A stretch of 64,000 nt of DNA from Rhizobium sp. L1K21 (GCF_024055895.1 NZ_JAMXLE010000009.1:1-64000); one strand, 5' to 3'. Shown: positions 36,111 through 45,499, counted from the first letter of the stretch. The notes: generated by a model not told the origin, from the sequence alone. Numbers and translations: made by a program.

Positions 36111-37112
36111 TTACTTTGTGTAAGCTTCGTAGAAGGCCGAACCGGGCTTGCCGGAGTCATCGACCGAGGCAATGGAGGCCTTGATGATCGGGGCAACAGC
36201 CTCACGGAACGGAGTGAGCTGATCGCCCGATAGTGTTTCAATCTTCACGCCGTTATCAACCATATACTGCCGACCGTCTGCCTCGCCTTCGTCCCAGGAC
36301 TTGCCGAATGCAGCCGCCCTTTCCGGACCCACGGTTTCGTCAATTGCCTTTTGCAACTCAGGGCTAAGGCCATCGTACACAGCTTGGCTCATGACGAGAC
36401 CGAAGGGCGCCGATGCAAGGCCGGGCTCGAGCGTGTAGTGCACGATTGGACCGAGATTGAACGACTTTGTCGCCTCGAAGGGGAACATTGCGCCATCCGC
36501 GACGCCCTTGGAGAGCGCATCGACGGTCTCGGCGGGGCCAATATTCATCGGCGAGGCACCGAATGTTTCCAGGATTTCCTGGAAGGTCTTTCCTGCATAG
36601 CGGACCCTGAGACCCTTGATGTCTTCGGGCTTGGTTACATCCACCGTGGTGGTGCTGAGCTTCAGCGGCGGCGTAACAGCCATCCAGAGGATCTTGGTGT
36701 CGGGATGTTCCTGCGCCAGATATTCGGGAGCAAGCTCCGTGAGGCGCCTGGACATGATTTCGCTGGAGTTGCCTTCCGATGGCGAGGTCAGCGGCAAGCC
36801 GGCAAGCTCGGTGAGCGGGAAGCGTCCTGGGGTCGCGCTGTAAAGTATGATCGCCATATCAGCAAGACCGTTCGTAACGATCTGGTACTGGCGCGGCGGC
36901 GGGCCAAGCTGACCAGCCGGAAAGATTTCGAGCGACAATTCGCCGTTGGTTTTCGCCTTGAGCTCCTCGCTCCATGCCTCCAGCGCATGTTGCCAGGTAT
37001 GGTTCGGTGGCAGAAAGTTCGAAACCTTCAAGACAGTTTCTGCCGCTGCAGGCGACAAGCCCGCAGCGAAGAAAGCCGCAGCAAGCAGCCCACGCTTCAT
37101 GTAGTTTTTCAT
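36111..37112 (-). CDS. TRAP transporter substrate-binding protein (DctP family)
   Basis: This is the periplasmic binding protein of the second TRAP system, 333 residues. A signal peptide is visible (MKNYMKRG, hydrophobic core, PAAAE|TVLKVSN). The mature part includes NHTWQHALEAWSEELKAKT, EDIKGLRVRYAGK and GVADGAMFPFEATKSF. I chose the ATG at 37112 after GGAGG; the frame is open to 37169. Ligand unknown, presumably an aromatic acid metabolised by the enzymes encoded upstream. Confidence 0.9.
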   Translation of the reverse strand: MKNYMKRGLLAAAFFAAGLSPAAAETVLKVSNFLPPNHTWQHALEAWSEELKAKTNGELSLEIFPAGQLGPPPRQYQIVTNGLADMAIILYSATPGRFPLTELAGLPLTSPSEGNSSEIMSRRLTELAPEYLAQEHPDTKILWMAVTPPLKLSTTTVDVTKPEDIKGLRVRYAGKTFQEILETFGASPMNIGPAETVDALSKGVADGAMFPFEATKSFNLGPIVHYTLEPGLASAPFGLVMSQAVYDGLSPELQKAIDETVGPERAAAFGKSWDEGEADGRQYMVDNGVKIETLSGDQLTPFREAVAPIIKASIASVDDSGKPGSAFYEAYTK

Positions 37113-37184
37113 GGTTCCCTCCCGTTTGATGTTAAGCGGCTCAGCTGAGCCGATGGTCATGAATTTCATAGGTCTTCTCTCCTC

Positions 37185-38270
37185 CTATCGAGCTTGCATG
37201 TTCAGGTCGTTGCCGCGCTGCTGTTCGATGATTCCGAGAAAGCCAGCGGCGTTCGCAAACGTCAGTTTGTCGGCGATCGCGGCATCACTCTGCTGCTCGG
37301 AGATGCGTGCCCGCGGCTTTCGATCGTGGAAGTTGAATGGATAATCGGTGCCAATCAGAATGCGATCATCGCCGAATATAGAAATAAGATGCCGAAGCGT
37401 CGGCGTATCGTAGACCAGCGAGTCCACGTAGAAACGACGCGCCTGAACATAGGGATCTTCATCGATCTCATCCTTCAAGGCCGGAAAGACCGACCACCCT
37501 TCGCGCAGACGTGGCAGAAGGCTCGCAAGCGTACCGCCGCCATGGCTGAAGGCGATGCGAAGTCGAGGCAGTTTCAAGAGCATATTCGACGTTATGCATG
37601 AGGCCGCCGCAAGGCCGACATCCGTTGGGTAGGCGAGAACCTGCTGGAGCTGGCCCGGCCCGACCAACCGGTCCATGCCGGTGGGGCGCACGGCATGAAC
37701 GAAAACGGCCGCGTCCAAATCCTGCGCTGCTTCAAAGAACGGCAGCAGGCTTGGATCACCCACCGGTACACCATTGATATTGCTGCCGATCTCGACGCCG
37801 GAAAAGCCGAGCGCCACGAGGCGCCGCAACTCAGCGATAGCCATGTCGATATCCTGAAGCGGCACGGCGCCAAGACCGCAGAAACGTCCCTGCCCCGCAT
37901 CGATCATGCCTGCAATCACGTCGTTCGTGTAACGAAGCAAGTCTCGCGCCGGGACGGCGTCCATCCAGTAATTGAAGAGTTCCGGCATGGGTGAAAGCGC
38001 CTGAACACCGATGCCCATTTCGTCCATGGCGGCCACGCGACGATCAACGGACCAGCAGGCGTCGCTCACGGTTCTGTAATTCTTGCCGTTGACGACAACA
38101 GTTCTGTGGCAATCGCTGGCGGCAATCATGGACGGCCATGCCGGCGGCGCATTTCCTCCGGCATATGCAGGGAAATCGTGCGGGACGACATGCGTGTGCA
38201 CATCGATGCCGCAACATTGGCAGCCTCTCCCGAACATGTATCTCCGGCTCTTTATGCCGTCTTCGCCCAT
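37185..38270 (-). CDS. amidohydrolase 2 family protein, ACMS decarboxylase-like
   Basis: This metal-dependent TIM-barrel enzyme is of the group that includes aminocarboxymuconate-semialdehyde decarboxylase and aromatic acid decarboxylases. Metal ligands are visible: GIDVHTHVVP near the N-terminus, FVHAVRP, FSHGGGTLASLLPRL and GTDYPF. I chose the ATG at 38270 with GGAG four bases upstream (361 residues); 38282 is an alternative. In this cluster it could decarboxylate the aromatic substrate or a ring-cleavage acid. Confidence 0.87.
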   Translation of the reverse strand: MGEDGIKSRRYMFGRGCQCCGIDVHTHVVPHDFPAYAGGNAPPAWPSMIAASDCHRTVVVNGKNYRTVSDACWSVDRRVAAMDEMGIGVQALSPMPELFNYWMDAVPARDLLRYTNDVIAGMIDAGQGRFCGLGAVPLQDIDMAIAELRRLVALGFSGVEIGSNINGVPVGDPSLLPFFEAAQDLDAAVFVHAVRPTGMDRLVGPGQLQQVLAYPTDVGLAAASCITSNMLLKLPRLRIAFSHGGGTLASLLPRLREGWSVFPALKDEIDEDPYVQARRFYVDSLVYDTPTLRHLISIFGDDRILIGTDYPFNFHDRKPRARISEQQSDAAIADKLTFANAAGFLGIIEQQRGNDLNMQAR

Positions 38271-38379
38271 ATATCTCTCCATTGTTTACGTCGCCGTCTT
38301 GTCTTTATTGTTCGGCAACGCCTAAGCATTCCATGTCTGCAACCGCCCAACCGGGGTGCGCTCCCGGCTGCGCACCACA

Positions 38380-38844
38380 TCATCCCGAGGTCACTGACGA
38401 CGGACCAGCCTGCGGATCCACGAGACCCGCCTTCCCACCCGCCCGGATGAAATGGAACGAGCTGATGACTGCGATGACAGCGGTGACGATACCGATTGCC
38501 CCGTAGCCACCACCCTCAACCAGGGCCCCTCCAATGAATGGCGCTATAGCTGAACCGGTCACCAGCATTGACAGCGTGGCGGCGACTGCATAGCTCCCAG
38601 AAAACATAATTGTCAGCGCGAAAATGCCCTGGAGGATCGGACCAAGGGCGGAGACCTTGATTGAGGAGAGCCGCTTTCGGCCGTTAGCACCAGAGAAGGC
38701 GCGCGCCAGGGTCAGCGATGCGATGACTGCGCCGATCAGGAATGCAGTGGGCAGTGCGCCACCCATTGCCGGTCGGTCGCCATAGCCGTCGATCAGGGTA
38801 TTGACCCAGAGCGGCAGTGCCGCGAGATCAATCATACCTGCCAT
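38380..38844 (-). CDS. internally deleted MFS transporter remnant or mini-protein
   Basis: The 154-residue frame starts MAGMIDLAALPLWV, with GGGGGAGG just upstream. It parallels the complete carrier at 52909 over its first two membrane segments (GMVDMVALPLWV there). It then jumps to the region matching RLSPIVVGV, and again to the C-terminal segment GSAIAPFIGGALVEGGGYG. About six central membrane segments are missing, yet the frame stays open. It is therefore either a decayed transporter with in-frame deletions or an unusual small membrane protein. It lies between the cupin and amidohydrolase genes. Confidence 0.65.
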   Translation of the reverse strand: MAGMIDLAALPLWVNTLIDGYGDRPAMGGALPTAFLIGAVIASLTLARAFSGANGRKRLSSIKVSALGPILQGIFALTIMFSGSYAVAATLSMLVTGSAIAPFIGGALVEGGGYGAIGIVTAVIAVISSFHFIRAGGKAGLVDPQAGPSSVTSG

Positions 38845-38890
38845 CTTTTCCTCCCCCAATTTTATGTCCAGCAAATGTGCGCTACTCCTC

Positions 38891-39904
38891 TCAGGCGAGC
38901 GCGACATCCACCCCGTTCAACCCCTTGACTGCGGTCACACAGGCCGGGAGGTCGCTTTTGTTTTCGAACACGAATTCCTGCGTTTTGGCACCCGCCCTGT
39001 CCCAGAACTCGAGACCGTCGCCATTGGCTCCGGAGAGAACCCAACGAGCATGGCCACCCTCAACACGGGTCGCATAGGCGGTTCCAGCAGGGATGTTGGC
39101 GAAGTCACCCGCATTGAGGATGTTCTCCTCACCACCGAGTGTGAGGCGGAGTGTTCCGGACATCAGGTAGAGCGAGACATGTGTTGCAGCGTGAACGATC
39201 GCGGGCATCCCCGCCCCATGGCCAGCCTCAATGGTGCGCATGTCCAGGGCACCTTCAGTGATCGCACGTGACAGAACGACTGTAGACATATGGCCGTTGA
39301 GGCGCCTGGTCAGGCCATAGCCGGACTGCAGAATGTAAGATGCAGGCTCCGTGGGCAACACGCGGTCAGTTTCATCGCCGTTGGTGGCTTCAGCGTAGGT
39401 CGCGCCATCAACCCGCATAACTCCATATTGGCCCATAGCCGGGCCCATGCGAGAAAAATCGAACGGATGGTTTTCTGGGGGCAGACCGGCTTCCTGCCAT
39501 TCCTCGCCGGCGGCCGTGAAAAAGCCTTCCCAACCACCGGGTGCCACAACACCGAAGAAACTCGTACGCGGTGCGACCGATCTGTAGGAATGCACATCGT
39601 AAGGTTTGACATAGGCAAAATCGCCCTCGGTCAGTATGCGCGACTGTTCTCCGCACCAGACTTGCAAGCGTCCTCGGGTGCAAAGCCATGTATCGTGCTC
39701 ACGTTCGTGATAGTGCAGCGGGATTGCCTGACGGTCGTAAGTCGCTTCACAGACGACAGCACCATAACCTCCTGCGGTTTCCTCAACGCCAGCGAGAAGG
39801 TGTACCATCTGTCCGGCCACGAGCAGGCATTTGCCCTCGCCTTCGCGGAGAATGTAAGGCACATCTTTTCCCGGCGCCTGCTTGATCGTGACCTTTTCCA
39901 ACAT
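38891..39904 (-). CDS. bicupin protein, quercetinase/gentisate dioxygenase-like
   Basis: The 337 residues form two cupin domains. The first (about residues 30-130) has the metal motif PLHYHEREHDTWLCTRG and the second motif KPYDVHS, so it can bind iron or another metal, though the usual Glu ligand appears as Asp. The second domain (VHAATHVSLYLMSGTL, PAGTAYAT) has lost most ligands. GGAGG lies nine bases before the ATG. It could be a second ring-cleaving dioxygenase or an isomerase. The role is inferred only from fold and neighbourhood. Confidence 0.8.
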   Translation of the reverse strand: MLEKVTIKQAPGKDVPYILREGEGKCLLVAGQMVHLLAGVEETAGGYGAVVCEATYDRQAIPLHYHEREHDTWLCTRGRLQVWCGEQSRILTEGDFAYVKPYDVHSYRSVAPRTSFFGVVAPGGWEGFFTAAGEEWQEAGLPPENHPFDFSRMGPAMGQYGVMRVDGATYAEATNGDETDRVLPTEPASYILQSGYGLTRRLNGHMSTVVLSRAITEGALDMRTIEAGHGAGMPAIVHAATHVSLYLMSGTLRLTLGGEENILNAGDFANIPAGTAYATRVEGGHARWVLSGANGDGLEFWDRAGAKTQEFVFENKSDLPACVTAVKGLNGVDVALA

Positions 39905-39934
39905 TTCAAACTTCCTCCATTGGGCTCCGCTTCT

Positions 39935-40828
39935 TCAAAGGAACGGAATTGCCAATTGCGCTTTCTTGCATTCCTCAGTCTTCGGCGGGGCAATGCCCCA
40001 CTGATCGGTGCGGCCGGGCGGCCAAACCCAGTCTTCCGGCCCTCCCACGCGATAGTCGTCGTCGACCACCAGAACTTCGGCCGTGTGCTCGATAACGATT
40101 CCGAACGGATCGACGAAATAGGTAAAGACATTATCCCCCGGTCCATGGCGCCCGGGACCCCAACCGATTGGAAATCCGCCGTCGCACATCCGGCCCGCGG
40201 CTTTCATGACCGATTCCCAATCGTCGTGGTTGAAGGCGATGTGGTTGAGCGTATCAACCGGCGCGATTGCCAGAACGATTGCGTGATGGTCGGAGTTCGT
40301 GCGCACAAAGCCCATCATCTTCGAGCGATCGGTGAGCTTGAAACCCAAACCGTCTTCAAAAAAACGGATGTCTCGCTCAAGATCGGTCGTGTTGATGTTC
40401 ACATGGGCAAGACGGTCGGGACGATCGCCCTCGGCATCAACAGGCTCTGAAGGCATATCGCCCTGCACGACGCGGTAGCAACGGCCCGCTGCATCTCGCA
40501 CCGAGAAACCTGTGCCACCACCATGATCCGCGATCGCCTCGATCTCCCCAATGGGGCTGCCGCCAGCTTTGGTCATACGCTCGCGAAGTTGATGAAGATC
40601 GGCATCTTCGGCGGCACGGAAGGTGACCGAAACAATACCTGCGCTCGGCCCACCGGACAGCTTTACGACATAAGGATCGGTTCCACTGGCCCGGAGATAG
40701 GCCACGCCTGCTCCGACCTCGACTGCATGCAGCCCCCACGACCTCGTGTAAAATGCAACCGCCGCTGCGATATCAGGGACGATCAGTTCCACGCTTCTCA
40801 GACCGGAGATTGGAAATTGAGACGCCAT
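39935..40828 (-). CDS. extradiol dioxygenase-like VOC protein
   Basis: This is a two-module VOC protein of 297 residues. Likely metal ligands are His in RLAHVNINTTD, His in TLNHIAFNHDD and Glu in GIVIEHTAEVL, with WGPGRHGPGDNVFTYFVDP before the last one. The start at 40828 lies one base after the FAH gene stop codon, with GAGG upstream. It is the dioxygenase of module III, paired with the flavin hydroxylase at 41686 and the FAH hydrolase. Confidence 0.87.
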   Translation of the reverse strand: MASQFPISGLRSVELIVPDIAAAVAFYTRSWGLHAVEVGAGVAYLRASGTDPYVVKLSGGPSAGIVSVTFRAAEDADLHQLRERMTKAGGSPIGEIEAIADHGGGTGFSVRDAAGRCYRVVQGDMPSEPVDAEGDRPDRLAHVNINTTDLERDIRFFEDGLGFKLTDRSKMMGFVRTNSDHHAIVLAIAPVDTLNHIAFNHDDWESVMKAAGRMCDGGFPIGWGPGRHGPGDNVFTYFVDPFGIVIEHTAEVLVVDDDYRVGGPEDWVWPPGRTDQWGIAPPKTEECKKAQLAIPFL

Positions 40829-40829
40829 T

Positions 40830-41663
40830 TCAGGCCTCGTCAACGATTCTGCTGGTCAGGGTACCGACACCATCGATCTCGATCGTGATCGTGTCTCCGG
40901 CCTTCATCCAGACAGGTGGTTCTCGTTTGGCGCCAACCCCACCCGGTGTGCCCGTCGCAATAACGTCGCCAGGGGAAAGCTCAGTGAACTGAGAGACGTA
41001 AGCGATAATGGTCGGGATCGGAAACAGCATGAAGGAGACCGGCGCTTCCTGCATCGTCTGACCGTTCAGCACGCTGCGCACGACAACGGCCTCGAGATCT
41101 TCGATCTCATCCGGGGTGACCAATTCAGGGCCAAAGGGTGCTGTGCCAGGAAAGTTTTTTCCCGGCGTGAACTGTGTGGTGTGCCACTGAAAATCCCGGA
41201 TGGATGCATCGTTGAAGCAGGCAAAGCCGGCAATATGGTCCATCGCCTGTGCTTCGGAAATGTTTCTTCCGCCCTTGCCTATGACCACGGCCAATTCCGC
41301 CTCGAAATCGAGGCTGGTCGATACCTTTGGGCGGACGATCGGATCATTCGCGCCGAGCAGCGTATCGGCAAAACGGGTGAAAATGGACGGATTTGAAACC
41401 TTGGCGCGGCCGGTCTCTTGACGGTGGCTTTCGTAGTTGTGGCCAACGCAAAGGATTTTCGACGGGTTGGGGATCGGCGGCAAGAGATGCACTGCCCCGC
41501 GGGCAATGCGCGGCGCGTCGCCAGCGGGATGCATCGCACCGCCAGCTATCGCTGAACGCAGGTCCACAGCTGAACCCGGCAGCGCGCCGAGGTCAACGAT
41601 CTCGTCACCTTCAACCCGTCCCCAAGAGGCTCGTCCCTCGAACTCGAAACTTACAAATCGCAT
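40830..41663 (-). CDS. FAH-family hydrolase (fumarylacetoacetase-like)
   Basis: This is the third FAH-type hydrolase of the window, 277 residues. Landmarks are VGHNYESHRQETG, the metal site DFEAELAVVIGKGG, CFNDASIRDFQ, GKNFPGTAPFGPE and GDVIATGTPGGVGAKREPP. I chose the ATG at 41663 with GGAG seven bases upstream; the frame is open to 41735 inside the monooxygenase gene. It probably hydrolyses the product of the adjoining dioxygenase. Confidence 0.9.
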   Translation of the reverse strand: MRFVSFEFEGRASWGRVEGDEIVDLGALPGSAVDLRSAIAGGAMHPAGDAPRIARGAVHLLPPIPNPSKILCVGHNYESHRQETGRAKVSNPSIFTRFADTLLGANDPIVRPKVSTSLDFEAELAVVIGKGGRNISEAQAMDHIAGFACFNDASIRDFQWHTTQFTPGKNFPGTAPFGPELVTPDEIEDLEAVVVRSVLNGQTMQEAPVSFMLFPIPTIIAYVSQFTELSPGDVIATGTPGGVGAKREPPVWMKAGDTITIEIDGVGTLTSRIVDEA

Positions 41664-41685
41664 TTCATATCTCCACGTAAGATCA

Positions 41686-43236
41686 TTATTGTGCGGCGGC
41701 CATGCCGGGGCGAACTTCCAGCGCCATGGCCTCACCTAGCCGCACCACTTCATTTGAGAATGTTTCCTGGTCGGCGGAATGGACGGCGACATAGAAGTCA
41801 GGCCGGACCAGCGCGATCACAGCGTTCTTCGTCTCAAACCAATTTTCCAGATGACCGTCCAAATCCTGCACGTCGTCGCCTAAAACCATTTGCGTGGCAT
41901 GAAGTTGGGCGAGAACAGCCGCGCTATCGGGGGCGAAATCGACGGGCGTGGCAGAAAGAACTACCCATCCACCGCCAGTTTTGGAATCCAGCAGCGCGCC
42001 ATCTTCTGCTATTTTTGGATTGATAAAACGCTCGCCGGCATGGCTCGCGATTATGTCCGATTGAAGTGGGGCAATGAGTTCTGCCGCTGTTCGCATTCCC
42101 TTCGTGCTGCGGATGCGCTCATCACGCTCACGCGCTTCCTGCGGGTCGAGAACGCAGATGTAACGCCCAGCTTCAACCGCCTGACCGATGACGTGGCGCA
42201 CCTGTCGATCGCGTTCCTGCTGATAGGTTTCCAACAGACTTTCGGTGGCCTTGCCTTGGCATACCAGTGCAAGCTTCCAGGCAAGATTGGCAACATCGCG
42301 CATGCCGTGACACATGCCCTGCCCAAAGAATGGAGGTGTTTGGTGGGCCGCATCTCCTGCCAGGAAGGTCCGCCCGACCCACCAGCTTTCGGCGACAAGG
42401 CCATGGAACCTGTAAGTCGCTGCCCGGATGATTTCGTGCTCTGCACCTTTGACCCAGGGCTGAACCAGTTCCTTCACATTTTCCGGCATCGCCATGACCG
42501 CGTCATCCTCGCCGGGCAGCAGCATGAACTCCCAGCGTCGGTGATTGCCGCGGCCAGGAACGATCGTCGCAGGCCGGGCCGGGTCACACATCATCACGGA
42601 CAGGCGCTGCAAGTTGGCACCATCTGGAACGCCCGTCAGATCCGGGAAGCTGATCGGTCCCTCGACCTCCGCGTCCACCACCAGCCAAGGCTCTTCAAAC
42701 TTGAGGTCGTCCAGCTTCACGCCAATAGCTTTGCGCACGGCGCTGCGTGCGCCGTCCGTTCCCAAAACCCAGCGGGCAGTCACAGTCTGGCCGTCGGCGA
42801 AGCTTAATGTCGCCAGATCGGCGCCCTGCACTATCCCGACAAACTCCCGACCAAGCTGAAGCGTGACATGCGGGTGCCGGGAAAGTCCGGACCTCAGGAC
42901 TTCTTCAAGCTCTGGTTGGTAGAAGAAGTAATCATTCGCATAGCCATATGGCCTTGGCAGGCCGGCGGCACTCATGAAACGAATGACGCCGTGATCCGCG
43001 CCAATGTGAAGGTGGCCATCTGCCGCCAAGATCCTGTCGGAAATCGGCTCAAGCAGATCCACATCCTCGAGAAGGCGCAGCATTTCATGATCAAAATGAA
43101 CTGCGCGGGGCAGCGCGTAGGGAGATGTATCGCGATCCACCACGAGTGTTTTCAGCCCGGCGCGTCCCATCAAATTGGCCGCATAGGCTCCAACAGGGCC
43201 ACAGCCAATAATGGCGACGTCATAATCGACGGTCAT
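41686..43236 (-). CDS. FAD-dependent aromatic monooxygenase, MhpA-like
   Basis: This is a flavin hydroxylase of 516 residues. It starts MTVDYDVAIIGCGPVGAYAA (FAD motif), followed by LPRAVHFDHEMLRLL, GTDGARSAVRKAIGV and LAGDAAHQTPPFFGQGM. The C-terminal thioredoxin-like domain ends in ALVRPDFYVAVHS. The ATG at 43236 overlaps the upstream hydrolase stop codon (ATGA) and has GAGG seven bases before it. The open frame to 43602 is a shadow of that hydrolase gene. It is homologous in arrangement to the gene at 20878. Confidence 0.92.
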   Translation of the reverse strand: MTVDYDVAIIGCGPVGAYAANLMGRAGLKTLVVDRDTSPYALPRAVHFDHEMLRLLEDVDLLEPISDRILAADGHLHIGADHGVIRFMSAAGLPRPYGYANDYFFYQPELEEVLRSGLSRHPHVTLQLGREFVGIVQGADLATLSFADGQTVTARWVLGTDGARSAVRKAIGVKLDDLKFEEPWLVVDAEVEGPISFPDLTGVPDGANLQRLSVMMCDPARPATIVPGRGNHRRWEFMLLPGEDDAVMAMPENVKELVQPWVKGAEHEIIRAATYRFHGLVAESWWVGRTFLAGDAAHQTPPFFGQGMCHGMRDVANLAWKLALVCQGKATESLLETYQQERDRQVRHVIGQAVEAGRYICVLDPQEARERDERIRSTKGMRTAAELIAPLQSDIIASHAGERFINPKIAEDGALLDSKTGGGWVVLSATPVDFAPDSAAVLAQLHATQMVLGDDVQDLDGHLENWFETKNAVIALVRPDFYVAVHSADQETFSNEVVRLGEAMALEVRPGMAAAQ

Positions 43237-44033
43237 GCACTTACCTCTAAAATACGTTTGAAAAAGCGAACGAGTTCGGGCGCAAGGCGCGCGGAATAAC
43301 TGATTGGGTCGGCAAGATCTTCCTCCGAAAACCAGAAGTGTCCGGCCTCTTCGAACTCGACAGATCGCACTTGAAAACCGGCCTGACGAAGCGCCAAATC
43401 GAAATTTCTTGACTGCTCGGGGCTGATGTCGCGGTCGCAGTTCCCCCAGCAAAGAAGGACCGGCATCGCCTTGCCATAGGTGATCTGTCGAAGCGGCGCC
43501 GCATCGTGATAAAGCTGCGGATTGTCGTAGGGCGTTGCACCCATCATGCGCTCGGTCTTGTCCGTGCCCGGCGCCGCGTTTAGCGTCAAATCTGCCTGCC
43601 AATGGGCGTGGAGATCGTAGACGCCGTAAATCAGCGCCATGCCTTTAACGGATGGCGTTGAAAACTTGTCCGAAAGGAGGGCAAGCGATGAAAGATGTGC
43701 GCCGGCGGATGCCCCGAGCGTTGCAATTCGTGCGGCGTCTATTCCATGAGCATCGGAATTTTCAGAAAAGAACGATATTGCAGCGGCGACGTCTTCCACG
43801 TTTCCCGGAAAGGCGGGACACTTGTCTGCGCGCCGATAGTCGATCGTTGCAACTGCAATACCGTTGCGGTTCAGGAGCTGTGCCCAACCGGCCAGTGATC
43901 GACGATGTCCACGGATCCAGCCACCACCCGGCACCGCAATCACCAGCGGGTGCGGCCCCGAGGCGTCCGGCAGGTAAAGATCGGCAAGAAGAGCTTGCTC
44001 TCCGGCATGGCCGAAGCAGATTTCAGACGGCAT
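43233..44033 (-). CDS. alpha/beta hydrolase, esterase/BD-FAE type
   Basis: This 266-residue esterase-like protein has the oxyanion motif AVPGGGWIRGHRR, nucleophile elbow GASAGAHLSSLAL, an acid residue near CWGNCDRDI and His in EEAGHFWFS. I chose the ATG at 44033 with GGAGG five bases upstream; a GTG at 44045 lies inside that site. It is the first structural gene after the LysR regulator, and its end overlaps the monooxygenase start. It may release the aromatic acid or phenol from an ester or amide precursor. Confidence 0.87.
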   Translation of the reverse strand: MPSEICFGHAGEQALLADLYLPDASGPHPLVIAVPGGGWIRGHRRSLAGWAQLLNRNGIAVATIDYRRADKCPAFPGNVEDVAAAISFFSENSDAHGIDAARIATLGASAGAHLSSLALLSDKFSTPSVKGMALIYGVYDLHAHWQADLTLNAAPGTDKTERMMGATPYDNPQLYHDAAPLRQITYGKAMPVLLCWGNCDRDISPEQSRNFDLALRQAGFQVRSVEFEEAGHFWFSEEDLADPISYSARLAPELVRFFKRILEVSA

Positions 44034-44130
44034 CAAGTCCTCCACGACCGCTCTCCGCAGCGGTTTATGGACGGACTTTCTTTCGAGAGTTACCTTTCGT
44101 CAAATAATAATAACAGGCAATAGCATTAGT

Positions 44131-45060
44131 CTAATTTATGCCTGAGCTTGCGCGCAAGCCACGAGCGACCGAGACAAAGCGGGCTGCAAGCGGGCTCAAT
44201 TCATCGTCCGACATACGCCAGAGCGCAAGGCGGCGCGGCGGCGGTCCGTCACGCAGGGTAATTGCCCTCAACTCTCCGGCGTTCACTTCCCGACTGACGA
44301 CAGATGCTGGCAAGATCGTCATGAAACCCGCCTCGGCAACCAGTGTCTTCATGGTCGCCAAAGCATCGCACCGCATGATCGTGCGCGGCAATGGAACACC
44401 GGCACTGAGGAAAACCGCCTCCAGCTGCCGGCGGGTCACGCCTTCCGCAAGCGGTAAAATCCAAGGGTAGGATACAGTATCGGCAATCTCAATATCCTTT
44501 TCCGGTAGATCGCAATCAAGCGGCGCAATGAGAACAAAGGGCTCGCTTTGCAGGGTCGTCTGCGCGATGTCCGACGGCAGGTTCAGAGGACTTGCGTTGC
44601 AAAGTGCCACCTCGATTGTTCGGGTTCGGAGTGACGCCGCGATGTCTTCGTCTTTCAACTCCAGAGCCTGCATCGCAAAATTTCTGTCCTCCTGCCGCAG
44701 ACGTTGCAGCACGGGTGGAAGGAGGGCCAGGAGCGCGCCTGGCGTACCGCCAACCATCAGAGGCCCGTCGGTCTCCTCGCGATGTCCGGCGATTTCCTGC
44801 TCGGCATGCCGCAGGATATTTTCAATCGCCCTTGCGCGCCGCAACAGGAGCCTCCCGGCATCCGTCAACGTGGCACCCTTGCGGTCTCTGACGACCACCG
44901 GCGTCCCGATACGATCCTCCAACTGCGCAATCGTTATGGATACCGCCGGCTGCGACATGTTGAGTTCCCGTGCGGCCGCTGTGAATGAGCCACTTCTGGA
45001 AACCTGGAGCAGGATGCTGAGATATCTGGGATCGAGAGACATATTGAGGCTTTCGTTCAT
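44131..45060 (-). CDS. LysR-family transcriptional regulator
   Basis: The 309-residue regulator has the N-terminal helix-turn-helix (YLSILLQVSRSGSFTAAARELNMSQPAVS, about residues 13-45) and a LysR effector-binding domain (MVGGTPGALLALLPPVL onward). The frame could also start at the ATG seven codons later (MSLDPRYLS). It lies upstream of the module III genes in the same direction. The inverted repeat ATTAGTCTAAT at 44125-44135, over its own stop codon, could be part of its target before the hydrolase gene. Confidence 0.9.
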   Translation of the reverse strand: MNESLNMSLDPRYLSILLQVSRSGSFTAAARELNMSQPAVSITIAQLEDRIGTPVVVRDRKGATLTDAGRLLLRRARAIENILRHAEQEIAGHREETDGPLMVGGTPGALLALLPPVLQRLRQEDRNFAMQALELKDEDIAASLRTRTIEVALCNASPLNLPSDIAQTTLQSEPFVLIAPLDCDLPEKDIEIADTVSYPWILPLAEGVTRRQLEAVFLSAGVPLPRTIMRCDALATMKTLVAEAGFMTILPASVVSREVNAGELRAITLRDGPPPRRLALWRMSDDELSPLAARFVSVARGLRASSGIN

Positions 45061-45107
45061 CGCGTCGCAGTGTGCCTAGCAATGAATGGAGCCTGAGACA
45101 AATGCAA

Positions 45108-45133
45108 AGGGCTTCGTTGCTTTGCCAAGCCCT
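45108..45133 (-). terminator. possible terminator after the hydrolase fragment
   Basis: The arms AGGGCTT (45108-45114) and AAGCCCT (45127-45133) can form a seven-base stem with a twelve-base loop. On the minus strand it is followed by TTGCATTTG, a weak T-rich tail. It lies between the hydrolase fragment and the LysR gene. Confidence 0.3.
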
Positions 45134-45490
45134 AATTCTCACCTGTCGACGCGGGTTGCTGAGTGATGGGACCCGAGGGCAAACCCGGGTGGCAAGGCGG
45201 GGCAGCATCCTGTTTTGCCCGCAATGCCAATAATTCGACAAACCCGGCGAGGTTCTCTCCGAACGCCTCGTCGACCGTTCCAATGTGTTCAACGATCGAA
45301 ATATGCGTATGGCCGGGAACGGCCTCGACCAGCGGCAAATGGCCGTCGCGCGCGTAGAGCGCGTCAACAAGCTGACGGACGGAATCCTGAACCGGCGGAA
45401 TGTCAAATTCGCCATAGGCGATCAGGAGCGGCAGATTGCTCTTGTCCAGTCGAGCGATGATGGATGTCATCTGCAAAACAGATGCATCCG
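45132..45490 (-). pseudogene. C-terminal fragment of an alpha/beta hydrolase
   Basis: The frame encodes SIIARLDKSNLPLLIAYGEF followed by DIPPVQD and a late catalytic His in VPGHTHISIVEHIG. This matches the C-terminal third of BD-FAE-type esterases. The oxyanion and nucleophile regions are missing. The part of the open frame above 45490 does not look like a hydrolase. The gene appears to have lost its front end by deletion next to the operator at 45500. Confidence 0.65.
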
Positions 45491-45499
45491 ATCCGTAAT

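Noticed and set aside
43237-43602. Extension of the second monooxygenase to 638 residues
   Set aside because: The extra N-terminus is out-of-frame sequence of the upstream hydrolase gene. The ATGA overlap at 43236 is the natural start.
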